Source: Roseovarius arcticus
GTDB lineage: Bacteria > Pseudomonadota > Alphaproteobacteria > Rhodobacterales > Rhodobacteraceae
DNA length: 64,000 nucleotides
Assembly (NCBI RefSeq): GCF_006125015.1
Contig: NZ_SZZN01000001.1
Span: 2,418,001-2,482,000, forward strand
Reading direction: 5' to 3'
How positions within the stretch are numbered: the stretch's first letter is position 1; each line of letters starts with the position of its first letter. A program made the position numbers and the translations under genes. Of this stretch, positions 49,203-59,413 are shown piece by piece. Under the pieces are notes generated by a model. The model ran no database searches, had not been told where the DNA came from, and worked only from the letters and a program-made list of their open reading frames with translations.

Positions 49203-51527
49203 GTGCCTTCATTCTCGACCACACTGGAACAGGCAATTCACGCCGCACTGGCGCTGGCAAACGCACGCCAGCATGAATTTGCCACACTGGAACACTTGCT
49301 GCTCGCCCTCGTGGACGAGCCTGACGCGAACCGCGTGCTAAAGGCATGCACCGTCGACACCGAGGAACTGCGCACCGCCCTTGTCGAGTTCATTGACGAT
49401 GAATTGTCAAACCTCGTCACCGACATCGAAGGCTCCGAGGCGGTCCCAACCGCTGCGTTTCAACGCGTTATCCAGCGCGCCGCGATTCATGTGCAATCCT
49501 CGGGCCGCACCGAAGTAACAGGCGCCAACGTGCTCGTCGCCATCTTTGCCGAGCGCGAGAGCAACGCCGCCTTCTTCCTGCAAGAGCAGGACATGACGCG
49601 CTATGATGCGGTCAACTTCATTGCGCATGGCGTAGCCAAGGACCCTGCATTCGGCGAGGCCCGTCCTGTGCAGGGCGCAGAAGAAGAGACAGGCAACGCA
49701 AGCCAAGACGCAGGCGCAGTCGAGCCGGGCGAATCGGCGCTCGCTAAATATTGCGTCGATCTGAACGAGAAATCGCGCACTGGCGACATTGACCCCCTCA
49801 TCGGGCGCGCCGAGGAGGTTGAACGCTGCATTCAGGTGCTGTGCCGCCGCCGCAAAAATAACCCTCTGCTCGTCGGCGATCCCGGCGTGGGAAAAACGGC
49901 TATTGCCGAGGGGCTGGCGTACAAGATCGTACAGGGCGACACGCCCGAGATCCTGTCGAAAACGACGATTTACTCGCTCGACATGGGTGCGCTGCTGGCA
50001 GGCACCCGCTATCGCGGTGACTTTGAAGAGCGGCTGAAGGCCATTATGACCGAGCTGGAACACCACCCAGACGCGGTCCTCTTTATCGACGAAATTCACA
50101 CCGTGATCGGTGCCGGCGCCACATCTGGCGGCGCGATGGACGCGTCCAATCTGCTGAAGCCTGCGCTTCAGGGCGGTAAACTGCGCTGCATGGGCTCCAC
50201 AACCTACAAGGAGTTCCGCCAGCACTTTGAAAAGGACCGTGCGCTGGCCCGCCGTTTCCAAAAAATCGACGTGGCAGAGCCGTCCGTCGAAGACGCGATC
50301 AAGATCCTCAAGGGCCTCAAGCCCTACTTTGAGGAGCATCACAGCGTGAAATACACCAACGAAGCGATCAAGACCGCCGTCGATCTGGCGTCGCGCTATA
50401 TCAATGACCGAAAATTGCCGGACAAGGCCATCGACGTCATTGATGAGGCTGGCGCTGCCCAGCATCTGGTCGCTGCCTCCAAGCGCCGCAAAAGCATCGG
50501 CGTCAAGGAAATTGAGGCTGTGGTCGCCAAGATCGCCCGCATCCCGCCCAAGAATGTTTCCAAGGATGACGCTGCCGTGCTGCGGGATCTGGAGGCATCG
50601 CTCAAGCGGGTCGTGTTCGGCCAAGACGCGGCTATTGGCGCGCTTAGTTCCGCGATCAAGCTGGCCCGCGCTGGGCTGCGAGAGCCTGAAAAGCCCATCG
50701 GCAACTACCTTTTTGCCGGACCGACAGGCGTGGGCAAAACCGAGGTGGCCAAGCAACTGGCCCACACTCTCGGAGTGGAACTGATCCGCTTTGACATGTC
50801 TGAGTATATGGAAAAGCACGCCGTTTCGCGGCTGATCGGCGCGCCTCCGGGCTATGTTGGGTTTGATCAGGGCGGCCTGTTGACCGACGGCGTAGATCAG
50901 CACCCCCATTGCGTGCTGCTGCTGGACGAGATCGAAAAGGCGCATCCGGATGTATTCAACATCCTGCTGCAAGTGATGGATCACGGCACGCTGACCGATC
51001 ACAATGGCCGCGCAATCGACTTCCGCAACGTCGTGCTTATCATGACCTCAAACGCGGGCGCCTCGGAGCTGGCGAAATCGGCCATCGGCTTTGGCCGCGA
51101 TCGCCGCGATGGCGAGGATACGGCAGCCATTGAGCGGACATTCACACCTGAATTCCGCAACCGTCTGGATGCGACTATATCTTTTGGGCCGCTGCCCAAA
51201 GAGGTCATAATGCAAGTGGTCGAGAAGTTCGTGCTGCAACTTGAGGCCCAGCTAATGGACCGCAACGTCACCATTGAACTGACGCCAGCCGCTGCTGCAT
51301 GGCTGGCTGACAAAGGCTATGACGACAAAATGGGCGCGCGCCCCTTGGCCCGCGTCATTCAAGAGTACATCAAAAAACCACTGGCCGAAGAGCTGCTCTT
51401 TGGCAAGCTGGCCAAAGGCGGTGTGGTCAAGGTGGCGGTCAAGGACGGCAAGATCGACCTGCTAGTCGATGGTCCCGACAGGCCGCGCTTGAGCGGTGGC
51501 AAGCCGCCGCTGCTGACTGCCGAGTAA
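49203..51527 (+). CDS. clpA: ATP-dependent Clp protease ATP-binding subunit ClpA
   Basis: This AAA+ unfoldase feeds ClpP. The 774-residue product has the N domain (1-150), the first AAA module (Walker [25 protein letters not shown]) and the second ([26 protein letters not shown]). The ClpP-binding loop IGF is visible in [13 protein letters not shown]. The start is GTG with AAGGAG a few bases upstream. clpS, which often precedes clpA, is not in the 156 bases before it. The 240 bases after it hold no gene I can support beyond a 14-codon frame. Confidence 0.97.
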   Translation: MPSFSTTLEQAIHAALALANARQHEFATLEHLLLALVDEPDANRVLKACTVDTEELRTALVEFIDDELSNLVTDIEGSEAVPTAAFQRVIQRAAIHVQSSGRTEVTGANVLVAIFAERESNAAFFLQEQDMTRYDAVNFIAHGVAKDPAFGEARPVQGAEEETGNASQDAGAVEPGESALAKYCVDLNEKSRTGDIDPLIGRAEEVERCIQVLCRRRKNNPLLVGDPGVGKTAIAEGLAYKIVQGDTPEILSKTTIYSLDMGALLAGTRYRGDFEERLKAIMTELEHHPDAVLFIDEIHTVIGAGATSGGAMDASNLLKPALQGGKLRCMGSTTYKEFRQHFEKDRALARRFQKIDVAEPSVEDAIKILKGLKPYFEEHHSVKYTNEAIKTAVDLASRYINDRKLPDKAIDVIDEAGAAQHLVAASKRRKSIGVKEIEAVVAKIARIPPKNVSKDDAAVLRDLEASLKRVVFGQDAAIGALSSAIKLARAGLREPEKPIGNYLFAGPTGVGKTEVAKQLAHTLGVELIRFDMSEYMEKHAVSRLIGAPPGYVGFDQGGLLTDGVDQHPHCVLLLDEIEKAHPDVFNILLQVMDHGTLTDHNGRAIDFRNVVLIMTSNAGASELAKSAIGFGRDRRDGEDTAAIERTFTPEFRNRLDATISFGPLPKEVIMQVVEKFVLQLEAQLMDRNVTIELTPAAAAWLADKGYDDKMGARPLARVIQEYIKKPLAEELLFGKLAKGGVVKVAVKDGKIDLLVDGPDRPRLSGGKPPLLTAE

Positions 51528-51766
51528 GGCATGTGATCTTCCTTGCGGCGCTGGCCCTAGTGGTCGGCGCCGCATAGGCAAATTCTCTGCCCGCAAACAG
51601 ACCGCGCCTTGATCCAGTCAGCAATGAGCGCCGCGAAATCGCAAATTCATCGCTTCGGACAACGGACAAAACGCGCAGTAAGGCTTCGCAGTGACGCGTC
51701 GATGGATCCTGCGCAAAGACGACATTTCAACAAAGTGATCTTTGCCAGATCACGCCGCCGCTTCTT

Positions 51767-53506
51767 TTATTTTTCGGTAAATTTCAGCTCGATCCGCCGG
51801 TTCTGCGCACGCGCCTCGGGGCTGCTGCCACTCGCAATTGGCTGATACTGGCCAAAGCCGTTTGCGGCCAAGCGATCTGGTGGCAGGCCCAGAAAATCAA
51901 TCATATAACGCACGACCGACAGCGCCCGCGCTTGGCTAAGCTCCCAATTGTCGGCAAAAGCGGCCGAGCCGACGATCGGCACGTCATCGGTATGCCCGTC
52001 AACGCGGATCACCCAATCGATTTCGTCGGGGATATCACCCACAATCTTGCGCAAGATCTCAGCCACCTTTGCAATCTCGTTCTTACCAGTGCTCGACAGT
52101 GTTGCCTGTCCCGGCTCAAACAGCACCTCGGAGCTAAAGACGAAGCGATCGCCCACGATCCGCACGCCCTCCTGATTACCAAGCAAGTCGCGCATCCGCC
52201 CAAAAAAATCTGAGCGGTACTTTTCAAGGTCCTGCTTTTCAGCCTCAAGCAACTTGTTCTTATCTTCCTCAGCCTGTCTACGGCGCTTTTCCTCGGCGGC
52301 GACGCGGGCCAATGCGGCGTTCAAATCTTGCCCCAGCGACTGCATCTGCACGTCGCTGGCGGCCTCGCGCGCCTTGGAATCGTCCAGCAGCGCCTGCAAC
52401 TGACCCAGTTGATCGCGCAATGCGGCGACTTGTTGGTTCAGAACCTCCTGCGCGCGCTCGGCCTTTTCGGTCTTGGCGGTCTGTGTGCTCAGCGATTTGC
52501 GTGCCTCACTCAGGAGGGCCGCGCGCTCTTCTGCGGCGGTCATCTGGGTGTTTGCCGCGTCCTCCGCGGCCAGTTTAGCGGCGAGGGCGGCAGCCAGCTT
52601 GGCGCGTACATCTGCTTCGGTCAGTTGCTGCTCCGCCTTGACGGCGGCCAGCGCGGCCTCCAAAGCCGCGATTTCGTCCCCGTCACTCTGCTGATTGACA
52701 AGGGCGGCCGCCAATTCGGCCTCCAGATCGTCGCTGCCTTGGCGCGCTGCTGCCAACAGGGTCAGCGTCTCTTCCGCGCGGCGACGCTGCTCTTCGAGCG
52801 CGAGGGTCATGGCGGTTAGTTCCGACTGCGAATTCGACAACTTTTCGCGGAGCGCCTCGGCAGCAGCGGCTTGGGCGAGGCGTGCGGCCTCGGCATCGTT
52901 CAGTTGCGTTTCCCTCTCGCCCGCCTCGGCGCGCAGGTCGGCGGCTAGCGCCTCCAGGGCATCACGCTGCGCCGCTGCTAATCGCGCGGCCTCGGCCTCG
53001 GCGTCCACCTCATCGCGCAGACCTGCCAACGCCAGCTGCAGCGCCTCTTTTTCCGACAGAAGCGTATCGCGCGCATCCTCCAGATCGCGGGCCTGCCCAA
53101 GCGCAGTATCGCGTTCGGCTAAAAGGCCCGCGACCTGCTGCTCAAAGCTGGCGATGCGGGCATCTGCGGCGGCGTTATCGGCGGTCAGCGAGGAAATTAA
53201 AGCCGTCTGCTCTTCTTGCCGCTGGCGCGCGTTGGTCAACGTCGTGGTTAACGCGCCGACGCGCTCCTCCAGCGTGGCGCTTCGGTCCTGCTCCATACCC
53301 AGCGCGCGGGACAGCGCAGCGACCTCGGCCGACAGCGTATCCAATTCGGTCTCTTGGCCGGTAATCGTCTCGCGAAGCGAAAATTGCACGACCATAAAGA
53401 TCGTCAGGACAAACATCAGGACCAGCAACAGGCCTGTCATCGCGTCAACAAAGCCCGGCCAGATCGAGGCCTGAAAGCGGTGCCCGGTGCGGCGCGACAG
53501 AGCCAT
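51767..53506 (-). CDS. MotB/ZorB-like protein with long coiled coil and OmpA domain
   Basis: This 579-residue protein has one N-terminal membrane helix (about 19-43, FVDAMTGLLLVLMFVLTIFM) with an aspartate, Asp21, at the place of the ion-binding aspartate of MotB and ZorB. About 380 residues of alanine/glutamate-rich coiled coil follow (50-440). The C-terminal OmpA-like peptidoglycan-binding domain (448-579) has VDGHTDDVP, NWELSQARALSVV and QNRRIELKF. It probably spans the periplasm and grips the wall. It pairs with the MotA/ZorA-like gene three bases upstream. It is not flagellar MotB; its coiled coil is far longer. Confidence 0.85.
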   Translation of the reverse strand: MALSRRTGHRFQASIWPGFVDAMTGLLLVLMFVLTIFMVVQFSLRETITGQETELDTLSAEVAALSRALGMEQDRSATLEERVGALTTTLTNARQRQEEQTALISSLTADNAAADARIASFEQQVAGLLAERDTALGQARDLEDARDTLLSEKEALQLALAGLRDEVDAEAEAARLAAAQRDALEALAADLRAEAGERETQLNDAEAARLAQAAAAEALREKLSNSQSELTAMTLALEEQRRRAEETLTLLAAARQGSDDLEAELAAALVNQQSDGDEIAALEAALAAVKAEQQLTEADVRAKLAAALAAKLAAEDAANTQMTAAEERAALLSEARKSLSTQTAKTEKAERAQEVLNQQVAALRDQLGQLQALLDDSKAREAASDVQMQSLGQDLNAALARVAAEEKRRRQAEEDKNKLLEAEKQDLEKYRSDFFGRMRDLLGNQEGVRIVGDRFVFSSEVLFEPGQATLSSTGKNEIAKVAEILRKIVGDIPDEIDWVIRVDGHTDDVPIVGSAAFADNWELSQARALSVVRYMIDFLGLPPDRLAANGFGQYQPIASGSSPEARAQNRRIELKFTEK

Positions 53507-53509
53507 GGC

Positions 53510-54742
53510 CTAGCCCTCCTGCTCCGAAGGATCGCCGCCGCCAGTCGCGATACCGGGCGCCGCACGATAGCTGCGCCGGGCGACGCGCCCACCATGTATT
53601 GCGGCCTTCAGCCCAGCTAGATCGGTACGCAGTTCGCTCATGCTTTCCTGTCTGCCGGCGCTGATTTCCTCAAGGATGCGCAACATCTGCACGTCGATGG
53701 AGCGCAGGCGCATGCGGCTTTCGGCGTCCAGCCCGGTGTCTTGAGCAGGTGCCGCGCGCGCCTCAAGCGCGTCGATCAGACGCTCCTGCCCGTCGGCGAC
53801 GCGGCCCAGCGCGGCGGCGTTGCTGCCATCGTCGTGCATCCCGTCAGCCAGCCGCCCGACAGCTCCCGCCAGTGCCACCATCTGCTCATCCGCCGCCGCG
53901 CGGCTGATGTCCGATTGTGTCAGCATTTGTTGCAAGGATTCCATCTGCTCGGTCATCTGGTCGATGATGCCAGTTAGCAGCGCCTGTTCGGTGCTACCCT
54001 CGTCAGCACTGGCAAATCCGACGCGCGTAATGGTAGACATCCACTCTTCCAGCTCGCGGTAGAACCGGTTCTGACCATGGCCGGCGAACAGCTCCAACAG
54101 GCCCACAATCAGTGACCCAGCCAGACCAAGGAGCGACGAGGCAAAGGCGACGCCCATCCCGCCCAATTGGGACTGAAGGCCCGTCATGAGGCGGGTAAAT
54201 ACCTCGGTGCCGGCCTCACCCTCTTGCGGGGCAAGCCCCTTGATCGTCTCGACGAGCGCCGGAACAGTCGTGGCAAGGCCATAGAACGTGCCCAAAAGTC
54301 CCAAGAAAATCAGCACGTTGACGATATAGCGCGTAATCTCGCGCGCCTCGTCGATGCGCTGCGCAACCATATCCTGGATTGAGCGGGCCGACGATTGCGA
54401 GATCTGCATCCGCGTCCCGCGCTGGCGCAAGAGAGTGGCAATAGGTCCCAGCAATAGCGGCGGCTTGGTCGCCTCATCACCCGGACGCTCTCCTGCGAAA
54501 CTCTCAAGCCAGCGGACCGAGCCGATAAGCTGGAACACCTGCCAGAAACACGCCACAACGCCGATCAAAAAGACGAAGAAGATAAAGCCGTTTAGGTAAG
54601 GATTGGCCTGAAATACAGGCAGGACACGCGGCAGCGCCATGAAGGCACCGAAGGCCGCAAGGCCCAGCACCGAGAACATGATGACGATCTGCCGCCACGG
54701 CTGCGAAAAATGCGTGTTGACCTCGCGGTCCGGCTGCCCCAT
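53510..54742 (-). CDS. MotA/TolQ/ExbB-type ion channel protein (ZorA-like)
   Basis: This 410-residue inner membrane protein has four membrane helices (about 18-40, 50-75, 139-165, 192-220). The conserved proton-channel core is present: NVLIFLGLLGTFYGLATTVPALV and GGMGVAFASSLLGLAGSLIVG. A long cytosolic tail (221-410) is mostly helical. The start MGQPDREVN has GGGAG eight bases upstream. Partnered with the MotB-like gene, it should form a 5:2 ion-driven motor. The target of the motor is unknown. The closest described relatives by layout are ZorA and TolQ, not flagellar MotA. Confidence 0.85.
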   Translation of the reverse strand: MGQPDREVNTHFSQPWRQIVIMFSVLGLAAFGAFMALPRVLPVFQANPYLNGFIFFVFLIGVVACFWQVFQLIGSVRWLESFAGERPGDEATKPPLLLGPIATLLRQRGTRMQISQSSARSIQDMVAQRIDEAREITRYIVNVLIFLGLLGTFYGLATTVPALVETIKGLAPQEGEAGTEVFTRLMTGLQSQLGGMGVAFASSLLGLAGSLIVGLLELFAGHGQNRFYRELEEWMSTITRVGFASADEGSTEQALLTGIIDQMTEQMESLQQMLTQSDISRAAADEQMVALAGAVGRLADGMHDDGSNAAALGRVADGQERLIDALEARAAPAQDTGLDAESRMRLRSIDVQMLRILEEISAGRQESMSELRTDLAGLKAAIHGGRVARRSYRAAPGIATGGGDPSEQEG

Positions 54743-54809
54743 TCGGACGCTCCCGACACTTGTTTTACTCAGCCGCACCGTAGCTGTATCGCCGGGCCAA
54801 GCCAAGGCG

Positions 54810-55340
54810 TTAAGCGCATAGTCTCCGTACGCGACCGGACAGCCATTCCAGGTCACTATCGGCGATGCCCAATTGGGCCAAATGGTCGGCTGTGTTGTAG
54901 AGGTATTCGGTATTCGGGCCAAGCCCGCCGATGGCATGCGCAATGATGCGGGCCTGCTCTTCTAGTGGCAATCCACCGCAATACTGCACATGATGCGGAT
55001 CAATCACGTAGGTCACTGCGCGCACGTTGCGCCCGTCGTCCAGCCGGATGTCCAGATCCCGCTCCAGATACGCCGATGAGATCAGTTCCCGCTCGCGCAG
55101 GTATTCCAGCGTCTCGGCCTCCTTCCCGCCTGCAACGGCAAGCGCGACGCCTTGGCAACTGGCCGTTTGACTCTCATCAAGCGCCAGCACGAGGCCCGGC
55201 GCCTTGCTCGTGCCGCGATGGTGGATCGAGCGCATGCAAAAGCTGCGCGCGTAGCCCGGTAGAGTCGCGATCATCTGGTGCGATACTTCAAAACCGGGGT
55301 TCCAAACCAGCGAGCCGTAGCCGAATACCCACATCGTCAT
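54810..55340 (-). CDS. ChaC-type gamma-glutamylcyclotransferase
   Basis: This 176-residue enzyme splits glutathione (or gamma-glutamyl peptides) to 5-oxoproline and the rest. The family motif WVFGYGSLVWNPGF is at the N terminus, with RSFCMRSIHHRGTSKAPGLVLAL next and the catalytic-glutamate region YLRERELISSAYLER in the middle. It is 67 bases upstream of the motor genes on the same strand, so co-transcription is possible. It is divergent from the DUF2125 gene. Confidence 0.92.
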   Translation of the reverse strand: MTMWVFGYGSLVWNPGFEVSHQMIATLPGYARSFCMRSIHHRGTSKAPGLVLALDESQTASCQGVALAVAGGKEAETLEYLRERELISSAYLERDLDIRLDDGRNVRAVTYVIDPHHVQYCGGLPLEEQARIIAHAIGGLGPNTEYLYNTADHLAQLGIADSDLEWLSGRVRRLCA

Positions 55341-55407
55341 AGTTCTGTTCCTCACGCCGTTTCGCCCTATAAACACGATTGTGGGCGGTCGCGAAAGGGT
55401 TTGGATC

Positions 55408-56424
55408 ATGCGAATATTGCTGGCAATCTGTCTGGCGCTGGCGGCGGCATGGGCTGGGTATTGGTTCATTGGGTCCACGGCGGTCAAATCCGGCATCACG
55501 GCATGGTTTGACGCGCGGCAATCCGAAGGGTGGCTGGCGGAGTATTCGGATCTATCGGTGCAAGGCTTTCCCAGCCGGTTCGATACCACGCTTACCGATC
55601 TAAGACTGTCGGACCCCGTATCTGGACTTGGCTGGGAGGCACCTTTTTTCCAATTACTGACGCTGAGCTATACGCCCAATCACGTCATCGCCGTTTGGCC
55701 GCATGAGCAGCGCATCACCAGCCCGGAAGGCACCTATACGTTGGCCAGCCGCGACATGCGTGCGTCGCTGGTGGTTGAGGCCAGCACCGCGGTGGCGCTC
55801 AAACGCGCGACCATGACAGCCGAGGGTCTCGCATGGACGCCAGAGGCAGGCGGCGACGCCGCCGCAGTCGAAGCGTTGCGGCTCGCGGCCGAACGGTTGG
55901 ACGATGCCCCGGACACCGGCGACGCGCGCTATCATCTGGGGCTCGCGGCCGAAGGTGTGGCACCGGCCGCAAGTCGCCTCGCGCTGGTCGACCCCGAGGG
56001 CACCCTGCCCCGCGTGCTCGACACGCTCAACGCCGATATCACGGTAGATTTCAGCGCCCCATGGGACCGTTTAGCGATCGAGAACGCCCGCCCGCAACCA
56101 ACCCATATTGAAATGAAGCGCGTCGCAGCATCCTGGGGCGTTATGACCCTGGAGGGGTCCGGCACACTGGATGTCGACCCGCAAGGATTTCCCACTGGCA
56201 CTATTACTGTCAAGGCACGCAACTGGCGCGAAATGCTGGCGCTGGCCGAGCGCGCAGGCGCGCTGACACCAGATGCGGCCACGATGGCCGAAAACGCATT
56301 GGGCCTGGTCGCGAGCGGTTCGGGTAATGGCAAGACGTTGGAAGTACCGCTACGGTTTGAAGGTGGACGGATATGGCTTGGCCCGCTGCCTATCGGAGAC
56401 GCGCCGATTTTGCGGTTGCAGTAG
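55408..56424 (+). CDS. DUF2125 protein, membrane anchored
   Basis: This 338-residue protein has an N-terminal membrane anchor or signal (MRILLAICLALAAAWAGYWFIG). The rest is beta-rich with the DUF2125 pattern (SDLSVQGFPSRFDTTLTDLRLSDP and SYTPNHVIAVWPHEQ). It is probably periplasmic. Function is unknown; the layout recalls AsmA-like lipid-transfer proteins, but that is a guess. It is convergent with the extensin gene (3-base gap). Confidence 0.8.
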   Translation: MRILLAICLALAAAWAGYWFIGSTAVKSGITAWFDARQSEGWLAEYSDLSVQGFPSRFDTTLTDLRLSDPVSGLGWEAPFFQLLTLSYTPNHVIAVWPHEQRITSPEGTYTLASRDMRASLVVEASTAVALKRATMTAEGLAWTPEAGGDAAAVEALRLAAERLDDAPDTGDARYHLGLAAEGVAPAASRLALVDPEGTLPRVLDTLNADITVDFSAPWDRLAIENARPQPTHIEMKRVAASWGVMTLEGSGTLDVDPQGFPTGTITVKARNWREMLALAERAGALTPDAATMAENALGLVASGSGNGKTLEVPLRFEGGRIWLGPLPIGDAPILRLQ

Positions 56425-56427
56425 CGC

Positions 56428-57357
56428 CTAACGGCAATAGCTACCACTGCGATATCGCGCGGTATCAAAGTGAAAATGATCGCGGTGAAACTTGTTCGCG
56501 TCCGGCCCGAGCACGGTGCCAAACGGGCCGCAAGCCGAACGGTGCATCCGGCTGAGAATGCGCCCCTTTTTCCCTTCGCCCCAATCATTGAGGACGGAGA
56601 TCGTGCGCCCGTCCCGCAACTGGAATCCGGCTATGTCGATGGCGCGGCCCTTGCCATGCTCGGATATTTTGCCGCCGCGCTGGTTGTTACGCGTCCGGCA
56701 GGCGTAATGCGCGGCAATGCGCAGTTGCGCCACGCCGCCGCCATAGCCGCGCACGGCGGGCTTCATCCCCTTGTCGAGCCACGACTTCATAGCCCGCGCC
56801 TGCCCGCAATCCATTGTGGCGTGCTGGCTAAGGGCGACACCCGCGATGCTGCGCACCTTGACTGCGCCGTCGACGCCGCAGCCGGTGATGCGGCCCGGTA
56901 CGCGGCCGATTTCTTCGCCCTGAATTGCAGGATCACCGCAGACCATCCCGCGCGCACGCGCCTCTTTGCGCTTGCTTGCCTCGCGCCCAATAGCGAGCGG
57001 GCGCAAAAGCGGGCGAAGCGAGGCCAAAAGGCCACCGCGCTCTTGGGTGACCACTGTCGCGCCTTGATTGACGGGCGGCGCAATGTCCTCGCGGCGATCG
57101 TCGGTCTGATCGCCGCCCGCCGGGCTGCCCGTCTCAAAGGTCAAAGAGGGGGTTGGCTCCGCAGGCAGGGCGGCTGCCAATTCATTCGGCCGCGATAGTG
57201 GTCGCGTGAGAAGGACAGGCGAGGAGGCCCGCAAGGGCGTCTGCACGGTTGCAGGCGCATCAGGTCGCGCGACGGGACGCAGAGAAATCGCTGGTGCGCC
57301 AGCCATGGCGGCGCTTGTGGCGGCGATCAAGACGGCGGTGATCGCAGCCCGCCTCAT
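56428..57357 (-). CDS. Extensin-like C-terminal domain protein (periplasmic)
   Basis: This 309-residue protein has a signal peptide, a proline-rich spacer (about 25-130) and a C-terminal extensin-like domain (about 135-309). That domain shows the M15-type zinc pattern SEHGKGRAIDIAGF and HRDHFHFDTARY, typical of D,D-carboxypeptidase-like folds. Five or more cysteines could form disulfides. It is the last gene of the hisC-tyrC-extensin run, with a 4-base ATGA overlap to tyrC. Its role in peptidoglycan is inferred. Confidence 0.85.
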   Translation of the reverse strand: MRRAAITAVLIAATSAAMAGAPAISLRPVARPDAPATVQTPLRASSPVLLTRPLSRPNELAAALPAEPTPSLTFETGSPAGGDQTDDRREDIAPPVNQGATVVTQERGGLLASLRPLLRPLAIGREASKRKEARARGMVCGDPAIQGEEIGRVPGRITGCGVDGAVKVRSIAGVALSQHATMDCGQARAMKSWLDKGMKPAVRGYGGGVAQLRIAAHYACRTRNNQRGGKISEHGKGRAIDIAGFQLRDGRTISVLNDWGEGKKGRILSRMHRSACGPFGTVLGPDANKFHRDHFHFDTARYRSGSYCR

Positions 57358-58271
57358 CCGCCGCGTGCCCGGCCAAAATCAGGCGCATCGGTGTCCTGGC
57401 CCGCGTCGATAATACCGCGCCGAATCGCGCGGGTGCGTGTGAAATACTCGTGCAGGTGGTCGCCATCGCCAGTGCGGATCGCGCGTTGCAGTGCAAACAG
57501 CTCTTCGGTAAAGCGGCCGAGGATTTCCAGCGTCGCCTCACGATTATTCAGAAAAACATCGCGCCACATCGTCGGATCGCTCGCCGCGATGCGGGTAAAG
57601 TCGCGGAAACCGGCGGCGGAATACTTGATAACTTCGGTATCCGTGACACGGCCCAGATCGTCGGCCACGCCGACCATCGTGTAAGCAATCAGGTGGGGTG
57701 CATGGCTGGTAACGGCCAGCACCAGATCGTGATGGTCCGCGTCCATCTCGTCGGTTAGTGCGCCCATGCCCTGCCACAGCGCCTCGACTAGGTCGACAGC
57801 AGTGCGGTCTGCGCCCTCCTGCGGTACGATCAGGCACCAGCGATTGTCAAACAGCTCGGCATAGCCGGAGCGCGGCCCCGAATGTTCTGTGCCAGCCAGC
57901 GGATGCGCGGGGACGAAATGCACGTTGTCCGGCAGGTGCGGCGCAACCGCGTCAATAACCGCCCGCTTGACCGACCCAACATCGCTGACCGTCGCGCCCG
58001 GCTTTAGGTAGGGGGCAATCTCGGCGGCGACGGCGCCCATCGCGCCGACGGGAACGCACAGCACCACCAGATCCGCGCCCTCGACTGCGGCGGCAGCGCT
58101 ATCCTCGATCCGGTCGCAAAGACCGATTTCGCGCGCAACATCGCGTGTCCCCTCAGACCGCGAATACCCCACAATTTCGCGAGCCAGCCCGGCCCGCCGC
58201 ATCGCCAGCGCCATGGACCCGGCAATGAGACCAAGCCCGATCAGCGCGACGCGGTTGTAGATGACGCTCAT
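57354..58271 (-). CDS. tyrC: Prephenate/arogenate dehydrogenase
   Basis: This NAD(P) enzyme oxidises prephenate or arogenate in tyrosine synthesis. The 305-residue product has the fold [19 protein letters not shown], the NAD ribose region GYSRSEGTR, and [28 protein letters not shown]. The start [12 protein letters not shown] fits; the upstream extension inside hisC does not. It overlaps both neighbours by four bases. The coupling with a HisC-type aminotransferase suggests that one or both of the prephenate and arogenate routes are made here. Confidence 0.93.
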   Translation of the reverse strand: MSVIYNRVALIGLGLIAGSMALAMRRAGLAREIVGYSRSEGTRDVAREIGLCDRIEDSAAAAVEGADLVVLCVPVGAMGAVAAEIAPYLKPGATVSDVGSVKRAVIDAVAPHLPDNVHFVPAHPLAGTEHSGPRSGYAELFDNRWCLIVPQEGADRTAVDLVEALWQGMGALTDEMDADHHDLVLAVTSHAPHLIAYTMVGVADDLGRVTDTEVIKYSAAGFRDFTRIAASDPTMWRDVFLNNREATLEILGRFTEELFALQRAIRTGDGDHLHEYFTRTRAIRRGIIDAGQDTDAPDFGRARGG

Positions 58272-59353
58272 CGCGCGGTGGCCATGAATTGCCCCACTGC
58301 GTGCGCAACGCGGCGGCAGCTGGCCTCGTCGCCGACGGTGATGCGCAGGCAATTTGGCAGGTTATAGCCCGCAACGCGGCGCACGATCAGGCCTTCGGAT
58401 TTCAGATGGTCGTCGCAGGCCTCGGCCTCGGCCTGATTGGCGAAACGGGCGAGGATGAAATTCGCGAGCGACGTGTCAGACGGCACTCCATGCTCGGCCA
58501 GCGCCTCGGCCAGCCATCCGCGCCAGCGGGCATTGTCCACGCGGCACTTATCGGCCCATGCGGTATCGCGTATTGCGGCCTCAGCGGCTGCTTGTGCGGC
58601 GGAGCTAAGGTTGAACGGGCCGCGCACGCGGCCTAGCACGCTTATCACATGCTCAGGGCCGTAGGCCCAGCCGATGCGCAGACCGCCAAGGCCATATAGC
58701 TTTGAAAAAGTGCGTGTCATCACGACGTTCTGGCGCGCCTCAACCAAGGCTGAGCCACCATCATAACCCTCGACATATTCGGCGTAGGCACCGTCCAGCA
58801 CCAGCAGAACATGATCCGGCAAGCCACTGGCAAGGCGCGCAATCTCGCCCTCGCCGATCATGGTGCCGGTGGGATTGTTCGGGTTAGCGATAAATACAAG
58901 CTTGGTGGCACCATTGCAGGCAGCGAGGATGGCATCGACATCGGTGACGCGCTCGCGCTCACGCACCTCGACCGGGGACGCGCCGTTGGCCAGCGTGCTG
59001 ATGCGGTACATGCCAAAGCCGTGTTCGGTATGGATCACCTCGTCGCCCGGCCCGGCGTAGGCCTGGCACAGGAACGCGATAATCTCGTCGCTGCCATTGC
59101 CGCAAATAATGCGTTCGGGGTCCAGCCCGTGATGCTCGGCAATGGCGCGCCGCAGGGCGGCGTGATCGGAGGCCGGATAGCGGTGCAGAGTAAAGGACGC
59201 CTTGCGAAACGCCTCTTTGGCGGCGTCGCTGGGACCAAATGGGTTTTCATTGGAGCTGAGTTTGACCGCGTTAGAGATGCCCGGCACATGTGCCGTCCCG
59301 CCCTGATATGGCGTGATGTCCAGAATACCCGACTGCGGTGTGATGTTGCTCAT
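58268..59353 (-). CDS. hisC: Histidinol-phosphate / aromatic aminotransferase
   Basis: This 361-residue PLP aminotransferase (class II, HisC) has the [10 protein letters not shown] substrate loop, [14 protein letters not shown], the catalytic lysine in [16 protein letters not shown], and the C-terminal [17 protein letters not shown]. The enzyme can serve histidine or, in relatives linked to tyrC, phenylalanine and tyrosine synthesis. It lies downstream of rpsD but beyond its terminator, and overlaps tyrC by four bases. A second HisC-like gene is cut by the right edge of the window. Confidence 0.93.
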   Translation of the reverse strand: MSNITPQSGILDITPYQGGTAHVPGISNAVKLSSNENPFGPSDAAKEAFRKASFTLHRYPASDHAALRRAIAEHHGLDPERIICGNGSDEIIAFLCQAYAGPGDEVIHTEHGFGMYRISTLANGASPVEVRERERVTDVDAILAACNGATKLVFIANPNNPTGTMIGEGEIARLASGLPDHVLLVLDGAYAEYVEGYDGGSALVEARQNVVMTRTFSKLYGLGGLRIGWAYGPEHVISVLGRVRGPFNLSSAAQAAAEAAIRDTAWADKCRVDNARWRGWLAEALAEHGVPSDTSLANFILARFANQAEAEACDDHLKSEGLIVRRVAGYNLPNCLRITVGDEASCRRVAHAVGQFMATAR

Positions 59354-59413
59354 GAGCCCCCCCTCCAACAGCGCCCGTTCTAGCCACCGTGCCGCGCGAT
59401 GACCAGCACCAAT

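Noticed and set aside
49407-51002. 531-codon open frame antisense to clpA
   Set aside because: It is the mirror of a strongly biased, GC-rich coding frame; its product has no domain, and clpA is certain.
51767-55340. Zorya anti-phage defence system
   Set aside because: Only the ZorA- and ZorB-like motor pair is present. There is no ZorC, ZorD or ZorE gene on either side, and the flanks are housekeeping genes.
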